A DNA stretch of 64,000 nucleotides, taken from contig NZ_JAMQJY010000005.1 of the NCBI RefSeq assembly GCF_023703085.1, forward strand, positions 87,180 through 151,179. Reading direction: 5' to 3'. The notes under the pieces were generated by a model. It was given only the letters and a program-made list of their open reading frames with translations, made no database searches and was not told the DNA's origin. Shown piece by piece: positions 41,899 through 53,597 of the stretch (within the stretch, counting starts at the first letter, position 1; every line of letters begins with the position of its first letter). This stretch comes from Alkalicoccobacillus plakortidis. Its GTDB lineage: Bacteria > Bacillota > Bacilli > Bacillales > Bacillaceae_D. A program made the translations under genes and the position numbers.

Positions 41899-42744
41899 CT
41901 ATTCAGCAATACTCCACCGCTGAGTCGTTTCAACTTCAAAGGATTCTTTGAGTCCTTTTAATAAATTACTTTCCTTAGCATAAGCTGTTCTGCCACAGCT
42001 TTCCACTCGAACAACTTCTTGAATAGAATTTGTTAAAAATACCTCATCTGCATCGAGTAGCTCAGATTGATCAAACAATCCCTCTATCAACGGAATTTGT
42101 TGATCCTTTAAGAGCGACATTATATACCTACGTGTCACTCCATCTAAAATGCCCGTTTCAAGAGCCGGCGTATATACTTTATGATCTTTTATCCAGAACA
42201 GATTGGAAACAACGCCTTCAGCAACCCAACCCTCTTTAGTAAGAAAAATCCCTTCTAACAAAGGTGATGATCCAAGCTCCCTTTTAGCAAGCACATTATT
42301 TAAGTAATGGTGTGATTTTAAGCGCTTGTCCCCTTCAGGTGTGTTCCTCCTGCGATTTAAGATCACAATTTCTTTATCCTGAACGCTACTAGGCAGTGGT
42401 TTGATCAAAACAGCAACTGTTGGGTCGGTGTATCTTCCTGTATATAAACCTAAACCCATTGCTCCAGCAGAGACATTCCATCTAACATAGGCATCTTTTA
42501 TTCCGTTACGTGTAAGAAGTTCAGTAAGGATGTCCATCGCATCGCTTCTAGTGATTGACCAGTCAATTCCAAGTTCCTCTAAGCCCTCAGCCATACGTTG
42601 AAAATGGTCATCCAGTAAAAAAGGATGACCGTTATATATGCGAAATGTTTCAAAAAGCCCTAAGCCATATAAATACCCATGATCCATGATCGATACTTTG
42701 GCTTCGGCCTCTTCAACATACTCTCCATTTAGGTAGATGAACAT
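41899..42744 (-). CDS. pabC: 4-amino-4-deoxychorismate lyase
   Basis: 281 residues of the fold IV PLP-enzyme family (also including branched-chain aminotransferases). It starts [18 protein letters not shown]. The PLP lysine lies in [16 protein letters not shown], and [12 protein letters not shown] and [13 protein letters not shown] are family segments. It releases pyruvate from aminodeoxychorismate to give PABA. It overlaps pabA by 16 nt. Confidence 0.93.
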   Translation of the reverse strand: MFIYLNGEYVEEAEAKVSIMDHGYLYGLGLFETFRIYNGHPFLLDDHFQRMAEGLEELGIDWSITRSDAMDILTELLTRNGIKDAYVRWNVSAGAMGLGLYTGRYTDPTVAVLIKPLPSSVQDKEIVILNRRRNTPEGDKRLKSHHYLNNVLAKRELGSSPLLEGIFLTKEGWVAEGVVSNLFWIKDHKVYTPALETGILDGVTRRYIMSLLKDQQIPLIEGLFDQSELLDADEVFLTNSIQEVVRVESCGRTAYAKESNLLKGLKESFEVETTQRWSIAE

Positions 42745-43322
42745 GCTTGACTCCCAGAGTGAGCTTCTACAAAATTACGCAAAAGTTGTTTCCCATCTCC
42801 AGTCATTATCGATTCTGGATGAAACTGAACCCCTTCTACCGGTAGTTCCTTGTGGCGTATCGCCATAATTTCACCTTCATCTGTCTCTGCTGAGATGATA
42901 AAACAGTCAGGAAGCGTCTCTCTTTTTACAATTAATGAATGATAACGAGTTGCCGTCATTGGTGATGGCAATCCACTAAAAACGGATTTCCCATTATGTT
43001 TAATCTCAGACGTTTTTCCATGCATAAGTCGTTCAGCTCTTACAACATCACCACCGAACACCTGGGCAATAGACTGATGGCCCAGACACACACCAAATAT
43101 CGGGATGGTCCAAGCGAAGTGTCGGATAGACTCTAAACTAATCCCTGCCTCATTTGGACTGCACGGTCCTGGAGAAATCATTAAAATAGATGGGGCCATC
43201 TCTTCAATCTCTTCAATCGTAATCTGGTCATTCCGTCTAACCACAAGCTCTTGGCCCATTTCACCTAAATATTGAACCAAATTATACGTAAATGAATCAT
43301 AGTTATCAATCATCAGAATCAT
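42729..43322 (-). CDS. pabA: Glutamine amidotransferase subunit of aminodeoxychorismate/anthranilate synthase
   Basis: 197 residues starting [19 protein letters not shown]. Class I amidotransferase with the nucleophile C79 in FGVCLGHQ and the His-Glu pair in VQFHPES. In B. subtilis this subunit serves both PabB and TrpE, so it is also called TrpG. The ribosome binding site GAGGAGG overlaps the corrected pabB stop region. Confidence 0.94.
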   Translation of the reverse strand: MILMIDNYDSFTYNLVQYLGEMGQELVVRRNDQITIEEIEEMAPSILMISPGPCSPNEAGISLESIRHFAWTIPIFGVCLGHQSIAQVFGGDVVRAERLMHGKTSEIKHNGKSVFSGLPSPMTATRYHSLIVKRETLPDCFIISAETDEGEIMAIRHKELPVEGVQFHPESIMTGDGKQLLRNFVEAHSGSQACSST

Positions 43323-43334
43323 ATTAATTCCTCC

Positions 43335-44787
43335 TCAGCTCATCTGTGTTACGTTTTTACACTCTTCTTCACTCAGCTCAAGCGCCCGCCAAAGAGCACG
43401 CGCCTTCTTAAACGATTCCTTATACTCATGGTGCGGATTTGAATCACTTACAATCCCGGCACCAAGCTTGCACATACGCATGCTCATCATAGCAGATCAT
43501 CGTTCGAATTGTAATGTTTAGCTCCATATCACCATGGAAACCAATCCAACCAATAGCACCTGTATAAATGCCTCTACGTACACGCTCTAGCTCTTCTATA
43601 ATTTCCATCGTGCGAATCTTTGGTGCACCAGTTATCGTTCCACCAGGAAAAACCGCCCGAATGACATCATAAACCGAGTGATCATCAGCAAGCTCTCCCA
43701 CTACATTTGAAACAAGATGCATCACATGAGAGTATCGCTCAATGACCATTAACTCATCTACCTCAACTGTGCCATAGCTTGAAACACGGCCGAGGTCATT
43801 GCGCTCAAGATCAACAAGCATCACATGCTCCGCTCGTTCTTTTTCGTTGACGAAGAGAGAATCAGCTAGTCTTTGATCTTCTTCTACCGTTGCACCACGT
43901 GAGCGTGTCCCAGCAATTGGTCTTGTACTTAGGCGATCACCTTGTTTTTTGACCAATAATTCAGGCGAAGCACTAACAAGCTGAAAATCAGGAGTTTGCA
44001 TATACCCCATATATGGCGAAGGATTAAGCTCTCTCAATTTTTCATAGACATGCATCGGTTCTACGGTTAATGGCTTTGACTCACGTAATGACAAGTTAAC
44101 TTGAAAAACATCTCCTTGTGCAATGTATGATTTAATCTTATTAACCGCATCAACAAATTCTTCTTCCGTCAAACTTGCGGTATTTGAACCGTCAGAAGTG
44201 TGTTCCTTTTGTTTCCATGTCGTTTGGGTCGGTGAACCTTGTCGCCAAATTGACTCAAACATCTCTAGTCGCAAAAGTAGTGCTTCTTCCTCTTCTGCAA
44301 ATCCATTTACACAAAGATGGATCATTTCTGTGTGATGATCATAAACAAAAACGTTCTCAAATAACATGAGATACACATCTGGCAAAGGAAGGTCATCCTT
44401 AGACTGAGATGGGATTCGTTCGATTTCCCTTACTACATCATAGCTAAAGTAACCAATTGCACCTCCACTAAAGGGAATATCAGCAACAGCTTGGGTTGGC
44501 TCTACTACAAAAGGCTCCATGGCTGACTCAATTCCTTTTAGCAATGGACCTTCCCAAACCTGTTTCTCCTCACCCATAGAAAGAGTTAACGTTTGATCGT
44601 GTCCTTCTAGCGTCGCAAATGGATCAAGACCCATAATGCTAAAGCGACCTCCACGCCCACTCTCTAGTAAAACATGCTGCTTTGAATGTGTAGCAAGTGC
44701 TTGGTAACGATTAAACCACTCATTCGCTTGAAGAGGAAATGATTTTGACCTTGTTATTCTTGATGTCCGTTTATTATGAATAAACAT
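43335..44787 (-). CDS. pabB: Aminodeoxychorismate synthase component I, frameshifted near its C-terminus
   Basis: Chorismate-using subunit. ATG at 44787 (GGGGGTG upstream). Family segments are GGAIGYFSYD, SASPELL, RPIAGTRSRG, ERAEHVMLVDLERNDLGRV and FPGGTITGAPK. As written it stops at 43444. Changing GCTTGG to GCTGG at 43462-43467 restores QAGAGIVSDSNP, the glycine-rich end of the active site, and the frame runs to 43335, giving 483 residues. The corrected stop is 12 nt before pabA. Confidence 0.94.
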
Positions 44788-44844
44788 CTCACACCCCCTA
44801 CTCACCGTCAGATATGGCTTCTATTTTACATGACATCGAAGCAT

Positions 44845-44884
44845 AAGAAAAGACAGTCCCAGATAATCCGGACTGCCTTTTTAT
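44845..44884 (-). terminator. Terminator after cysK
   Basis: GGCAGTCC and GGGACTGTC arms with a 9-nt loop, followed by TTTTCTTAT on the minus strand; the mirrored T run on the other strand could also serve plus-strand transcripts. Confidence 0.75.
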
Positions 44885-44892
44885 ACTAATGC

Positions 44893-45820
44893 TTATTCTT
44901 CTTCAAATTGATACAAAGCCGTACTTAGATATCTCTCACCGTTTGACGGAATAATCGCTACGACCTTTTTACCTGGTCCGAGCTTTTCTGCTACTTCAAG
45001 TGCCGCATATATAGCTGCACCGGAGGAGATTCCACCAAGAATACCTTCTTCTCTTGCTGCCTTACGTGCAAATTCAAAGGATTGCTCAGTTGTTACTTGA
45101 ATAACCTCATCGTAAACATCTTGATTTAAAATCTTTGGCACAAATCCTGGTCCAATCCCCTGGATCTTGTGAGGTCCTGGGCTACCACCAGAAAGGACCG
45201 GAGAATCCTTTGGCTCAACAGCAACAACCTTTAGATCAGGAAAATGTTCTTTTAAGAATCCACCAGCACCAGTAATCGTTCCACCCGTACCAATACCAGA
45301 AACAAAGGCATCCAGTTGACCATCTACCTGCTCTAGTAATTCTTTACCTGTTGTATTTCTATGGATAGCAGGATTCGCTTCATTTTCAAATTGCTGAGGC
45401 ATAAAGTATCCATGCTCATTTGCAAGTTCTGTTGCTTTACGGATCGCTCCACCCATACCTTCAGGACCCGGAGTTAGAACAACCTCAGCACCGTACGCAC
45501 GCAAAAGGTTACGACGCTCTAAACTCATCGTTTCAGGCATAACTAATATCGCTTTAAAGCCTTTAGCAGCAGCAACCATCGCTAGACCAATACCAGTGTT
45601 ACCACTAGTAGGTTCAACAAATGAGTCACCCGGTTTAATTTTCCCGGCTTCTTCAGCGGCTTCTAACATCGCTAAGCCAATTCGATCTTTTACACTACTA
45701 CCTGGATTGTAGTATTCCAGCTTTTAAATAGATATCAGCATGCTTATCACTTGTTAACCTATTTAATTTCACTAATGGCGTATTTCCAATTAAATCGAGT
45801 ACAGAATTTACAGCAGTCAT
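44893..45820 (-). CDS. cysK: Cysteine synthase A (O-acetylserine sulfhydrylase), frameshifted here
   Basis: Starts [19 protein letters not shown] at 45820 (GGAGG upstream). The frame breaks at 45717-45725, where AAAGCTGG reads AAAAGCTGG within [14 protein letters not shown]. Beyond it come the PLP lysine in [20 protein letters not shown] and [12 protein letters not shown]. Corrected length is 308. It makes cysteine from O-acetylserine and sulfide, and in the family its complex with CymR represses sulfur genes. Product of CysE (13.8 kb) is its substrate. Confidence 0.95.
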
Positions 45821-45866
45821 AATGCGCCTCCTTAATTCCTAGTAATTTTATTGGTTTTATAAGTCG

Positions 45867-45895
45867 ATGTTATCAGAACTTTCAACATAAGTCAA
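45867..45895 (-). promoter_or_regulatory. Sigma-A promoter of cysK
   Basis: TTGACT at 45890-45895 and TAACAT at 45867-45872, 17 nt apart. The leader holds ACCAATAAAATTACTAGGAATT just before the ribosome binding site; the AGGAATT end resembles CymR operators, but I cannot confirm that match. Confidence 0.7.
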
Positions 45896-45930
45896 TGAAT
45901 CTACTAATATAAAAAGAAGGATTTTACATT

Positions 45931-46812
45931 TTATTCAGCTGCTTGCTCTTTTAACTCTAATAGTTCATCACTTGAAAATTGATAGTCTTCATTACAGAAA
46001 TGACAAACCGTTTCTGCGCCACCATCTTCCTCAATCATCGCCTTAATTTCATCTTGACCCAAGCTAATAATCGCTTTACCAATTCTATCTTTTGAACATG
46101 TACATTTAAATTCAACAGGTGATGTTTCAAGAATTGATACCGTCTCTTCACCGAGAACGGAATAAAGAATTTCCTCAGGAGGCATTCCTAGTTCCACTAA
46201 TTTAGAAATTGGCGGAATGCTTGAAAGACGTTTCTCAATTTCAGAAATCACATCATCATCAGCGCCAGGCATTAATTGAATAATAAATCCTCCAGCCGCT
46301 TTAATGGTATTGTCTGGATTCACTAATACGCCAACACCAACTGCAGAAGGTGTTTGCTCCGAGTTTGCAAAATAATACGTGAAATCCTCACCAAGCTCAC
46401 CTGATACAATTGGAACACTTCCAGTAAAGGGCTCTTTCATCCCAAGGTCTTTGACAACTGATAATGCACCATCTGTACCGACTGCGCGCGCCACATCAAG
46501 TTTGCCGTTGTCATTTAAATCAAAATGAGTTTGTGGATTAGAGACGTACCCTCGCGTCTCTCCTTTTGCATTACTATCAGTAACGATAGCACCGATTGGA
46601 CCGCCACCTTCTACCTTAACAGTTAGCTTTTCTTCTCCTTTAAGCATCATACCCATCATCGCACTTGCCATCATCGTCCGACCAAGGGCCGCTGATGCTG
46701 TTGGCCAGGTCCCTTGTCTTCTTACAGCCTCATTCACCATATCTGTTGCCACAAGTGCATAGGCACGAACCTTTCCTTCAAAAGCTGTTGATTTTACTAA
46801 ATAATCCTTCAT
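45931..46812 (-). CDS. hslO: Redox-regulated chaperone Hsp33
   Basis: 293 residues. The C-terminal redox switch is visible as CTCSKDR followed by CHFC, the four zinc-binding cysteines that form disulfides under oxidative stress and turn on holdase activity. The N-terminal chaperone core includes [20 protein letters not shown]. It starts 15 nt after coaX, as in B. subtilis. Confidence 0.96.
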   Translation of the reverse strand: MKDYLVKSTAFEGKVRAYALVATDMVNEAVRRQGTWPTASAALGRTMMASAMMGMMLKGEEKLTVKVEGGGPIGAIVTDSNAKGETRGYVSNPQTHFDLNDNGKLDVARAVGTDGALSVVKDLGMKEPFTGSVPIVSGELGEDFTYYFANSEQTPSAVGVGVLVNPDNTIKAAGGFIIQLMPGADDDVISEIEKRLSSIPPISKLVELGMPPEEILYSVLGEETVSILETSPVEFKCTCSKDRIGKAIISLGQDEIKAMIEEDGGAETVCHFCNEDYQFSSDELLELKEQAAE

Positions 46813-46827
46813 CTATCCCACTCCACT

Positions 46828-47598
46828 CTAGGTGTTTTTTTCGTAAATGGCTTTAAGCCCTTTTAATGTTAAAAATGGATCAACGACATCAATCATCGAG
46901 GTCTCTGGTGCAAGTAGTTCCGCAAGCCCACCGGTTGCCACAACAACAGGTTTTGTTGTTACTTTTGCTTCTTTATAGATACGCGAGATAATACCTTCCA
47001 CCTGACCGATGTACCCATAGAACGTACCCGCCTGCACGGCATGAATGGTGTTCCTGCCTAGAATATTCTTCGGCTTAGCAAGCTCAATTTTCGGAAGCTT
47101 AGATGCCCTCATATACAAAGCCTCTGCTGCAACAGCCATACCTGGCGCAATAGCTCCTCCTACATATTGTTCCTTATCATTAATATAACAATACGTAGTA
47201 GCTGTTCCAAAATCAACAATCACAACAGGAGAACCATAGTGAGTGAGCGCTCCAACTGCATTGGCAATTCGATCAGAGCCTACCTCACGAGGATTTTCAT
47301 ACAGAATGTTTAAACCCGTTTTAACACCTGGACCAATGACTAACGCCTTCTGACCAAGATACACTTTACACATTTGTTCTAGTGTATGCATGATAGGGGG
47401 CACAACGGACGACACACTGATTCCTTTTATATCAGAAAATGAAATGCCTTCATCCGCAAACATCGAGCGGATTAACACCGCATATTCATCTGACGTTTTC
47501 TGCCTGTCTGTCGCAATACGCCAAGAGCGTATGCATACATCCTCTTTATATACGCCAAGAACTATGGTTGAATTACCAACATCCATTACAAGAATCAA
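46828..47598 (-). CDS. coaX: Type III pantothenate kinase
   Basis: 256 residues starting [17 protein letters not shown]. The ASKHA-fold motifs are DVGNST (phosphate 1), [11 protein letters not shown] and [12 protein letters not shown] with the catalytic aspartate. It phosphorylates pantothenate, the first step of coenzyme A synthesis, and in this type needs a monovalent cation. The ribosome binding site lies in the short gap after the ftsH terminator. Confidence 0.95.
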   Translation of the reverse strand: MILVMDVGNSTIVLGVYKEDVCIRSWRIATDRQKTSDEYAVLIRSMFADEGISFSDIKGISVSSVVPPIMHTLEQMCKVYLGQKALVIGPGVKTGLNILYENPREVGSDRIANAVGALTHYGSPVVIVDFGTATTYCYINDKEQYVGGAIAPGMAVAAEALYMRASKLPKIELAKPKNILGRNTIHAVQAGTFYGYIGQVEGIISRIYKEAKVTTKPVVVATGGLAELLAPETSMIDVVDPFLTLKGLKAIYEKNT

Positions 47599-47680
47599 TC
47601 CTAATCACCATCCCAGCTGACTCGTTTTTTATTATGATTGCAAAAAGGTATTTTGGCAAAGATCGTGCCTAGCATAAGAA

Positions 47681-47712
47681 AAAGAAGATACCCATACTGG
47701 GCACCTTCTCTC
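47681..47712 (-). terminator. Terminator after ftsH
   Basis: GAAGGTGCCC and GGGTATCTTC arms (two G-U pairs) around AGTAT, followed by TTTTTCTTAT on the minus strand. Confidence 0.78.
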
Positions 47713-47722
47713 TTTTTATGAA

Positions 47723-49714
47723 TTAACGTCGATCGTTATCTTGGCCCCCGCCTTCAGCTGGTGGTTCATTTTCACCTTGCTCAAGGTTTGTTGTTTCTTC
47801 ATACGGAGTACCTTCAGGACGCTCTTCTTGCTTGCCATTAATATTTACTTTCACATCAGAATCTTTTGGTTTATTCCCATGATGATTCTCTGGAAGCTTT
47901 CCTTCATTTACTAATGAAAGGATTTGTTCAGCATCCAATGTTTCAAGTTCAATTAATGATTCAGCCACGCGGTCTAGAGATTCTTTATTTTCAGTCAGGA
48001 TTTTCTTACAAATTTCATAAGCATCCTTAATGATTTTTTGAACTTCTAAATCAATCTCGTGTGCAATTGCATCACTGTAATTTTGCTCATTCTGAATATC
48101 ACGGCCAAGGAATACCTGACCTCCAGAGCTTTGTCCAAACTGCATTGGTCCTAACTTTTCGCTCATTCCATATTCAGTGACCATCTTACGAGCGATACCC
48201 GTTGCGCGTTGGAAATCATTATGAGCTCCGGTACTTACTTCACCGAACTGAATTTCCTCAGCTACACGGCCACCAAGCAATCCAACGATTTTATCGATAA
48301 GCTCAGGCTTTGTCATAAAGTAACGATCTTCTTTTGGAAGCATCATTGCATACCCACCGGCCATACCTCGTGGAACAATGGTTACCTTATGAACGATATC
48401 AGCACCCTCTAGCTTCACACCAACTACAGTGTGACCCGCTTCATGCCAAGCAACAATGTTTTTCTCTTTTGGAGAAATAATACGGCTTTTCTTAGCAGGA
48501 CCAGCAATAACTCGGTCAATGGCTTCTTCGACGTGAGTCATGCCTATTTTAGTCTCGTTATTCCTAGCTGCCACTAATGCAGCTTCATTTAGAAGGTTTT
48601 CTAGATCGGCACCTGAGAATCCAGGTGTTCTTGTTGCTATTACATCAAGCTTCACGTCATCCGATAAAGGTTTGTTCTCTGCATGAACTTGAAGAACATG
48701 TTCACGTCCCTTAACGTCAGGGCGATTCACTTGAATTTGACGGTCAAAACGTCCTGGACGAAGTAATGCTGGGTCAAGAACATCTGCACGGTTTGTTGCA
48801 GCAATAATGATGATTCCTTCATTAGAGCTAAACCCGTCCATCTCAACAAGCAATTGGTTTAACGTCTGCTCACGCTCATCGTGACCACCGCCAACTCCAA
48901 GCTCCACGCTGACGTCCAACTGCGTCGATTTCATCAATAAAAATAATACACGGTGCATTTTTCTTAGCATTCTCAAATAAATCTCGAACACGTGAAGCAC
49001 CGACCCCAACAAACATCTCCACAAAGTCAGAACCACTAATGGAGAAGAATGGTACGCCTGCTTCACCAGAAACAGCACGTGCTAGAAGGGTTTTACCTGT
49101 ACCTGGAGGTCCAACAAGGAGAACCCCTTTAGGAATACGGGCACCAATAGCCGAGAACTTGCGCGGATCCTTAAGGAATTCCACAACTTCAACAAGCTCA
49201 GCTTTTTCTTCATCTGCACCAAGCCACGTCCTTGAACTTAGCCTTTTTCTTGTCGTCGCTAACCAGTTTCGCTTTGCTCTTACCAAAGCTCATCATACGG
49301 TTTCCGCCACCCTGAGCTTGGCTCATAAGGAAGATAAACAAGATGATGATAATCACAAAGGGAATAAGGGAAGTAAAGATTGCCACCCAAGCTATTTGTT
49401 TCATCAGCTGGCTCAATCTCTAATTGACTTTGCGCTTGTGCTAGAAGCTCAGATGTTTGTTCGCTACGAAGTACATATGTTTCGAAAAACTCATCATCTT
49501 TAGCACCAACAAGCTGTCCACGAACAAGATAAACATCTCGTTCCGGTTTTATACTAAATGTTTCCACGTTGCCTTGATCTAGATTTTCGGTGAAATCATT
49601 GTAATTAAGTTCATCCACTGTACTTTGATCTGTATTAATAACACTAACAATACCAATTATCACCAAAAAGATAAGCAGATAAAAGATTGTATTTCTAAAT
49701 ACCCGGTATTTCAT
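47723..49714 (-). CDS. ftsH: Membrane AAA+ zinc protease FtsH, three frameshifts here
   Basis: Starts [17 protein letters not shown] at 49714. Two transmembrane helices (about residues 9-28 and 108-131) flank an extracellular loop. The AAA+ module has Walker A GPPGTGKT and Walker [13 protein letters not shown]; the protease has the zinc motif HEAGH. Three GCTGG sites read GCTTGG: 49387-49392, 49219-49224 and 48897-48902. Correcting each restores NSWVAIFTS, KDVAGADEEK and [12 protein letters not shown] in turn, giving 662 residues. Three identical errors in one gene strongly support a sequencing artefact. Confidence 0.95.
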
Positions 49715-49763
49715 TCTAGACCTCCTCCCACGTCCAACAAAGCTGCAATAATAGTATCATACT

Positions 49764-49776
49764 GGACTTTAAGTCC
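49764..49776. promoter_or_regulatory. Inverted repeat upstream of ftsH
   Basis: GGACTT-T-AAGTCC, a perfect 6-bp inverted repeat, lies 50 nt before ftsH between a possible -35 TTGTGG and -10 GATACT. Its placement would suit an operator, but no regulator is known to me for this motif. Confidence 0.35.
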
Positions 49777-49783
49777 ACAAATA

Positions 49784-50323
49784 TTACCCCTCATAAATCT
49801 CTGGTTTTAAGACACCGATATATGGGAGATTACGGTAACGCTCAGCATAATCAAGTCCAAAACCTACTACAAAGGCATCGGGAACTGTAAAACCAGACAT
49901 GTCAGGGACTAGGTCTACCTTACGTCCATCAGGCTTATCCAAAAGGGTAACAACCTTCACTGATTTTGCTTTTCTATAATGAAATAGCTCAATTAAGTAC
50001 TTAAGTGTAAGTCCACTGTCTATAATATCTTCGACAATTAAGACATCACGTCCTTCAACAGACGTATTTAAGTCTTTAATAATTTTTACTTCACCGGTTG
50101 ATACCATGGCATTTCCATAACTTGATACATCCATAAAGTCTAGTTCAAGATGTACATCAACATGTTTGATAAGCTCTGCCATAAAAGGTAATGCACCTTT
50201 TAACACACCTACAAAAAGCGGAAAGGCTTCTTTATATTGTTCCGAAATTTCGCTTCCTAATTCACGGGCTTTATTCTGGATTTCTTCTTCAGAAATCAAT
50301 ATCTCTTTCAATTCATCTTTCAT
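49784..50323 (-). CDS. hprT: Hypoxanthine-guanine phosphoribosyltransferase
   Basis: 179 residues from the ATG at 50323; an adjacent in-frame TTG at 50326 lies closer to the AGGAGGG and may be used. The PRPP-binding motif is [13 protein letters not shown], and [14 protein letters not shown] and [20 protein letters not shown] are family segments. It salvages hypoxanthine and guanine. With tilS it forms a conserved, coregulated pair upstream of ftsH. Confidence 0.94.
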   Translation of the reverse strand: MKDELKEILISEEEIQNKARELGSEISEQYKEAFPLFVGVLKGALPFMAELIKHVDVHLELDFMDVSSYGNAMVSTGEVKIIKDLNTSVEGRDVLIVEDIIDSGLTLKYLIELFHYRKAKSVKVVTLLDKPDGRKVDLVPDMSGFTVPDAFVVGFGLDYAERYRNLPYIGVLKPEIYEG

Positions 50324-50375
50324 CAAAGGCTTAAGACCCTCCTGTTTAATTCGGTTACTAAATGTGAGAAGACGT

Positions 50376-51782
50376 TCAGTATCTTAAAAACGTTAACTCG
50401 GCTATGTTACTTGAAGCATTTGTTACATTTGCTATACGAGATCTTTGTAAAAGCGGTACCCAAATGATTTGTTCATGTGCATCCGTAACAACAGGCCACT
50501 TGGACCTTAATGACTTCGGAACCTTTCGATCAATAAAAAGCCTGTTTAACTTTTTTGTACCTGTCATACCTATTGCGGCAATACGATCTCCAGGGATGGG
50601 GGTGCGAACAGTTAAAGGAAGCACTAGTCCATCCAAATCTAATTGGAATTTCGGCAGATCTTCTTGATTCATATCCTGCCCTAGTTTGGTTGCTGTTATT
50701 TCTCCCAATTGAAGACGTACACTGCCCGGAATATCAAGCCTAGTATGGATCTGTTCCTTATCACTTGGCTCGAATCGTGAAAAATGACAGTAGTTGTATT
50801 CTCGAATAGCCCTAAAATCACTTGCTAGTTCTAATGTTGCTGATGGATTTTCAGCGTGTAGCATTGTTATCGTTTGCTCAATATGTACAGACGTAATACG
50901 GGCAGACTCGTTGTAAAGATAATTTAATATTAGATGAATCACTCTCCTTTGTAAAGGGAGTGCCACTGAGAGAAACTGATCCCTTGAAATTGTAAGGAAT
51001 TGTTCACTTTTTTTAACCAACATTTGATTTAATGAATTCTCGGCGAGACTAAAAAGAAAGTCCTGATCTTCTGTCTGCCATTCATGATAACGTTGAATAT
51101 GCTTAAATAACATCGGATTTTCCTGTGTAACAAAAGGTAGGACTGACTCGCGAAATCGATTTCGCGTATACACTTGAGACGAATTGCTTGAATCCAACGC
51201 AAATGGTACGTTATTGGCTTCACAATAGTCCAAAATAATTGTTTTTGTCACACATAATAACGGTCTAATTAATGTTGCTTCTCCAAACGATCGTACGGCA
51301 TCCATACCTGGTTTTTGCAGAGCATTTGCACTACGAACCATTTTCATAAATACAGTCTCAATTTGGTCATCACCGTGGTGAGCAACAGCTAAATAGTCTC
51401 CTTGTATACTTTCTAAGATCTTATTTAGCTTTTGGTACCTCAGCTCTCTTGCCGCAACAGAAGACCCTATTCCGTTTTGTTTGGCATAGCTTTTCACATC
51501 AACTCGAGCGACCTGAATTGGAATTCCTTCTTTTTTACAAAAGTCCCTTACGAGTGCCTCGTCTTGATTTGACTCATCTCCTCGCAGCTGATGATTAATA
51601 TGTGCTGCTGTAACCTGAATCTGAGTGTGATGCCGTTCCCTCCAAAGGAAGTGTAGCAAAGCCATTGAATCAGGTCCACCCGAAACCGCAATCACCACAT
51701 GCTTACCATTTAGAGTCATGTTTGATTGCTTGATAAAAGAGCGGACGGTTGCTTCCACTTCAAAACGACTCCTTTTATGCAT
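50376..51782 (-). CDS. tilS: tRNA(Ile)-lysidine synthase
   Basis: 468 residues with the PP-loop SGGPDS at 34-39, followed by [20 protein letters not shown] and [11 protein letters not shown], all typical of the N-terminal ATPase domain. The C-terminal domain ([19 protein letters not shown]) binds tRNA. It converts the wobble C of the CAU anticodon tRNA-Ile to lysidine, so AUA is read as isoleucine. Frame intact. Confidence 0.95.
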   Translation of the reverse strand: MHKRSRFEVEATVRSFIKQSNMTLNGKHVVIAVSGGPDSMALLHFLWRERHHTQIQVTAAHINHQLRGDESNQDEALVRDFCKKEGIPIQVARVDVKSYAKQNGIGSSVAARELRYQKLNKILESIQGDYLAVAHHGDDQIETVFMKMVRSANALQKPGMDAVRSFGEATLIRPLLCVTKTIILDYCEANNVPFALDSSNSSQVYTRNRFRESVLPFVTQENPMLFKHIQRYHEWQTEDQDFLFSLAENSLNQMLVKKSEQFLTISRDQFLSVALPLQRRVIHLILNYLYNESARITSVHIEQTITMLHAENPSATLELASDFRAIREYNYCHFSRFEPSDKEQIHTRLDIPGSVRLQLGEITATKLGQDMNQEDLPKFQLDLDGLVLPLTVRTPIPGDRIAAIGMTGTKKLNRLFIDRKVPKSLRSKWPVVTDAHEQIIWVPLLQRSRIANVTNASSNIAELTFLRY

Positions 51783-51866
51783 ATTTCAGTTGTTATCTAT
51801 TATAGCGTGTTTTAGCGAAAACATGTCCTTTTCACAAAAAAGAAAAGGACCTAATCGTACTGGCCC

Positions 51867-52821
51867 CTACATTGTAAGAATGAATACGTATAAAAGACAA
51901 CCGATAAAAAGTAAGGTCCCACTTAAAACCAGTTCAACTTTGTAGGCAAAACGTCGTTTGTGTTTAGTTGATCGCTTACGCGCACTAGAGCCTACATCAC
52001 CATAAGTGATATCTTGTTGCATGCTTTGTGTCAATTCTTTTTTCATTGAAGAGGCACTCGAGTAATGACCCGTTATTGCTCGAACAAGGACTGTTTCATA
52101 AGGCTTTAACAGAGGATGGCCGTTAATAGCCGTTCTTAGTTGCTGTTTAGGATGCCCGTTTTTCTTATCAAACCGTTTAGGGTATGCACAATTCATCATA
52201 ATCATCGCCACTGAAAATAGATCATAAGAAGGTTCTGCCTTTCTTGAACCTAACGTCCAGTAGCCTCTATCATAAAACTCAGTGTACTCCTTTATGGATC
52301 TTCCGAGTAGTGTTGTCCCTCCTACATCAAGCAAGCGCACCCTTGAAGGCGGCCCTGTTACTAACAGATTATCTGGCTTTAGATCACCAAATGCCCAAGC
52401 CCTCTTTATGAAGGTTTTCTAGGTCACCAAGTAGCTGCAAAATTAGTAATCCTAGCCATTCGGGTCCCTTGCCTCTCATAAAAGGTATAAGTGCTTCTCC
52501 CTTCACATACTCCATCGCATAAAAGGGGTAAGTATGAGTTCCAAAAACGAGATCGTCCACATCAAGCAGTTTTGGCCCAAGTGCCACGCCTTGTTTTTTT
52601 GAGAACTGCCTTAAGACATTCACCTCAGTTGTAATCGCCATACTGTCTATTCCCACTTTGACAGCAACTAAACCATTGATTGATTGGACAAGATAAACTG
52701 CACCTGTCGCTCCTTCCCCAAGCAAACGAATAACGGTATATGATTTTTTGTGCCATTTCCCTTTTAATCTGGCACCTGAAGCAAGTTTAATCGGCGATTT
52801 CGTCGAATAACTGTTCCTCAT
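51867..52821 (-). CDS. yabT: Sporulation-linked Ser/Thr protein kinase YabT, one frameshift here
   Basis: Starts MRNSYSTKSPIKLASG at 52821 and overlaps the yabS 3' end. A Hanks-type kinase fold is visible: glycine loop GEGATGAVYL, lysine in VAVKVG, catalytic loop GDLKPDN and DVGG in place of DFG. The frame breaks at 52395-52400, where GCTGG reads GCTTGG just before GDLKPDN. Corrected length is 317. One C-terminal transmembrane helix (LVLSGTLLFIGCLLYVFIL) would anchor it. In B. subtilis the DNA-activated kinase phosphorylates RecA during sporulation. Confidence 0.9.
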
Positions 52822-53522
52822 GATTCAGCAAGCTCCTTTTCGAACCTTTTTGAGTAAAGATACGAACAGCTGCTTGAATAGCAGGACCAGTAGGCGTTGT
52901 TCCTCCAGGTGAGAGTTTTTGAAAAATACTTGTTAGGCTACTTAATTTTGGTGTCCATTCTAACAAGCGATCCACATCACGTCGTTTCCCGGGAAACGAA
53001 TAGAGTGCAAAACGATTTTCTCCTACTCTAGACGTTAAACTAATGGACAAGTCTGTTAATGCTTCCTGTACCATTGGTAGCTTATCCCTCATGCTTGCAC
53101 TTGTATCTACTAAAATTAATACCTCAAGCGAAATGGTTTCACCTAGATCATCAACAACCTCCATAACCTGCCCTCTTTTTTCAGGTGGTAGATCCTCTAA
53201 CTCTTGGTTCTTACCTAAAATATCCTGCAGCTCTTTATTTACCACACCATGTAGGGTTTGTGTCATTGCTTTTCTTGTAACCATTTGTACGGTTTTAGCC
53301 AACTGCTTCGCATAGACGATTTGACTGACACCGCCTCCAAGCAAGCGCAATAGCCTCAACCTCCTGAATGCCTTGTTCATTTAATGAGTCTCCGTCTACT
53401 ATTCCAATGACATTAAGGGTGATGCCTTGTTCCTTTCCGAGTGCCGCAATGGCAATTGGATCCTCTCCCTGATTTGAATGACCATCTGTGATCAAGAGTA
53501 TTTGTTTAAGTGTGCCTTTCAT
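52787..53522 (-). CDS. yabS: VWA-domain protein YabS, one frameshift here
   Basis: Starts MKGTLKQILLITDGHSN at 53522 (GGAGGG upstream). The frame breaks at 53337-53342, where GCTGG reads GCTTGG inside AIALAGGGVSQIV; corrected length is 244. A von Willebrand A-type metal site DTSAS occurs in the second half (VLILVDTSASMRDKL). Function is not established in detail; the gene is sporulation-associated and pairs with yabT in Bacillus. Confidence 0.85.
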
Positions 53523-53597
53523 CGACAATCCCTCCAAATTTGTGAATGGTAACATCCTTCACTTCTTGGAGAGAATCTATACTTCATGCCATACTCT

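Noticed and set aside
47723..49714. Programmed ribosomal frameshifting in ftsH and other genes
   Set aside because: No slippery sequence or conserved downstream structure is shared. The same insertion occurs in a 23S rRNA, and three shifts in one essential gene are implausible.
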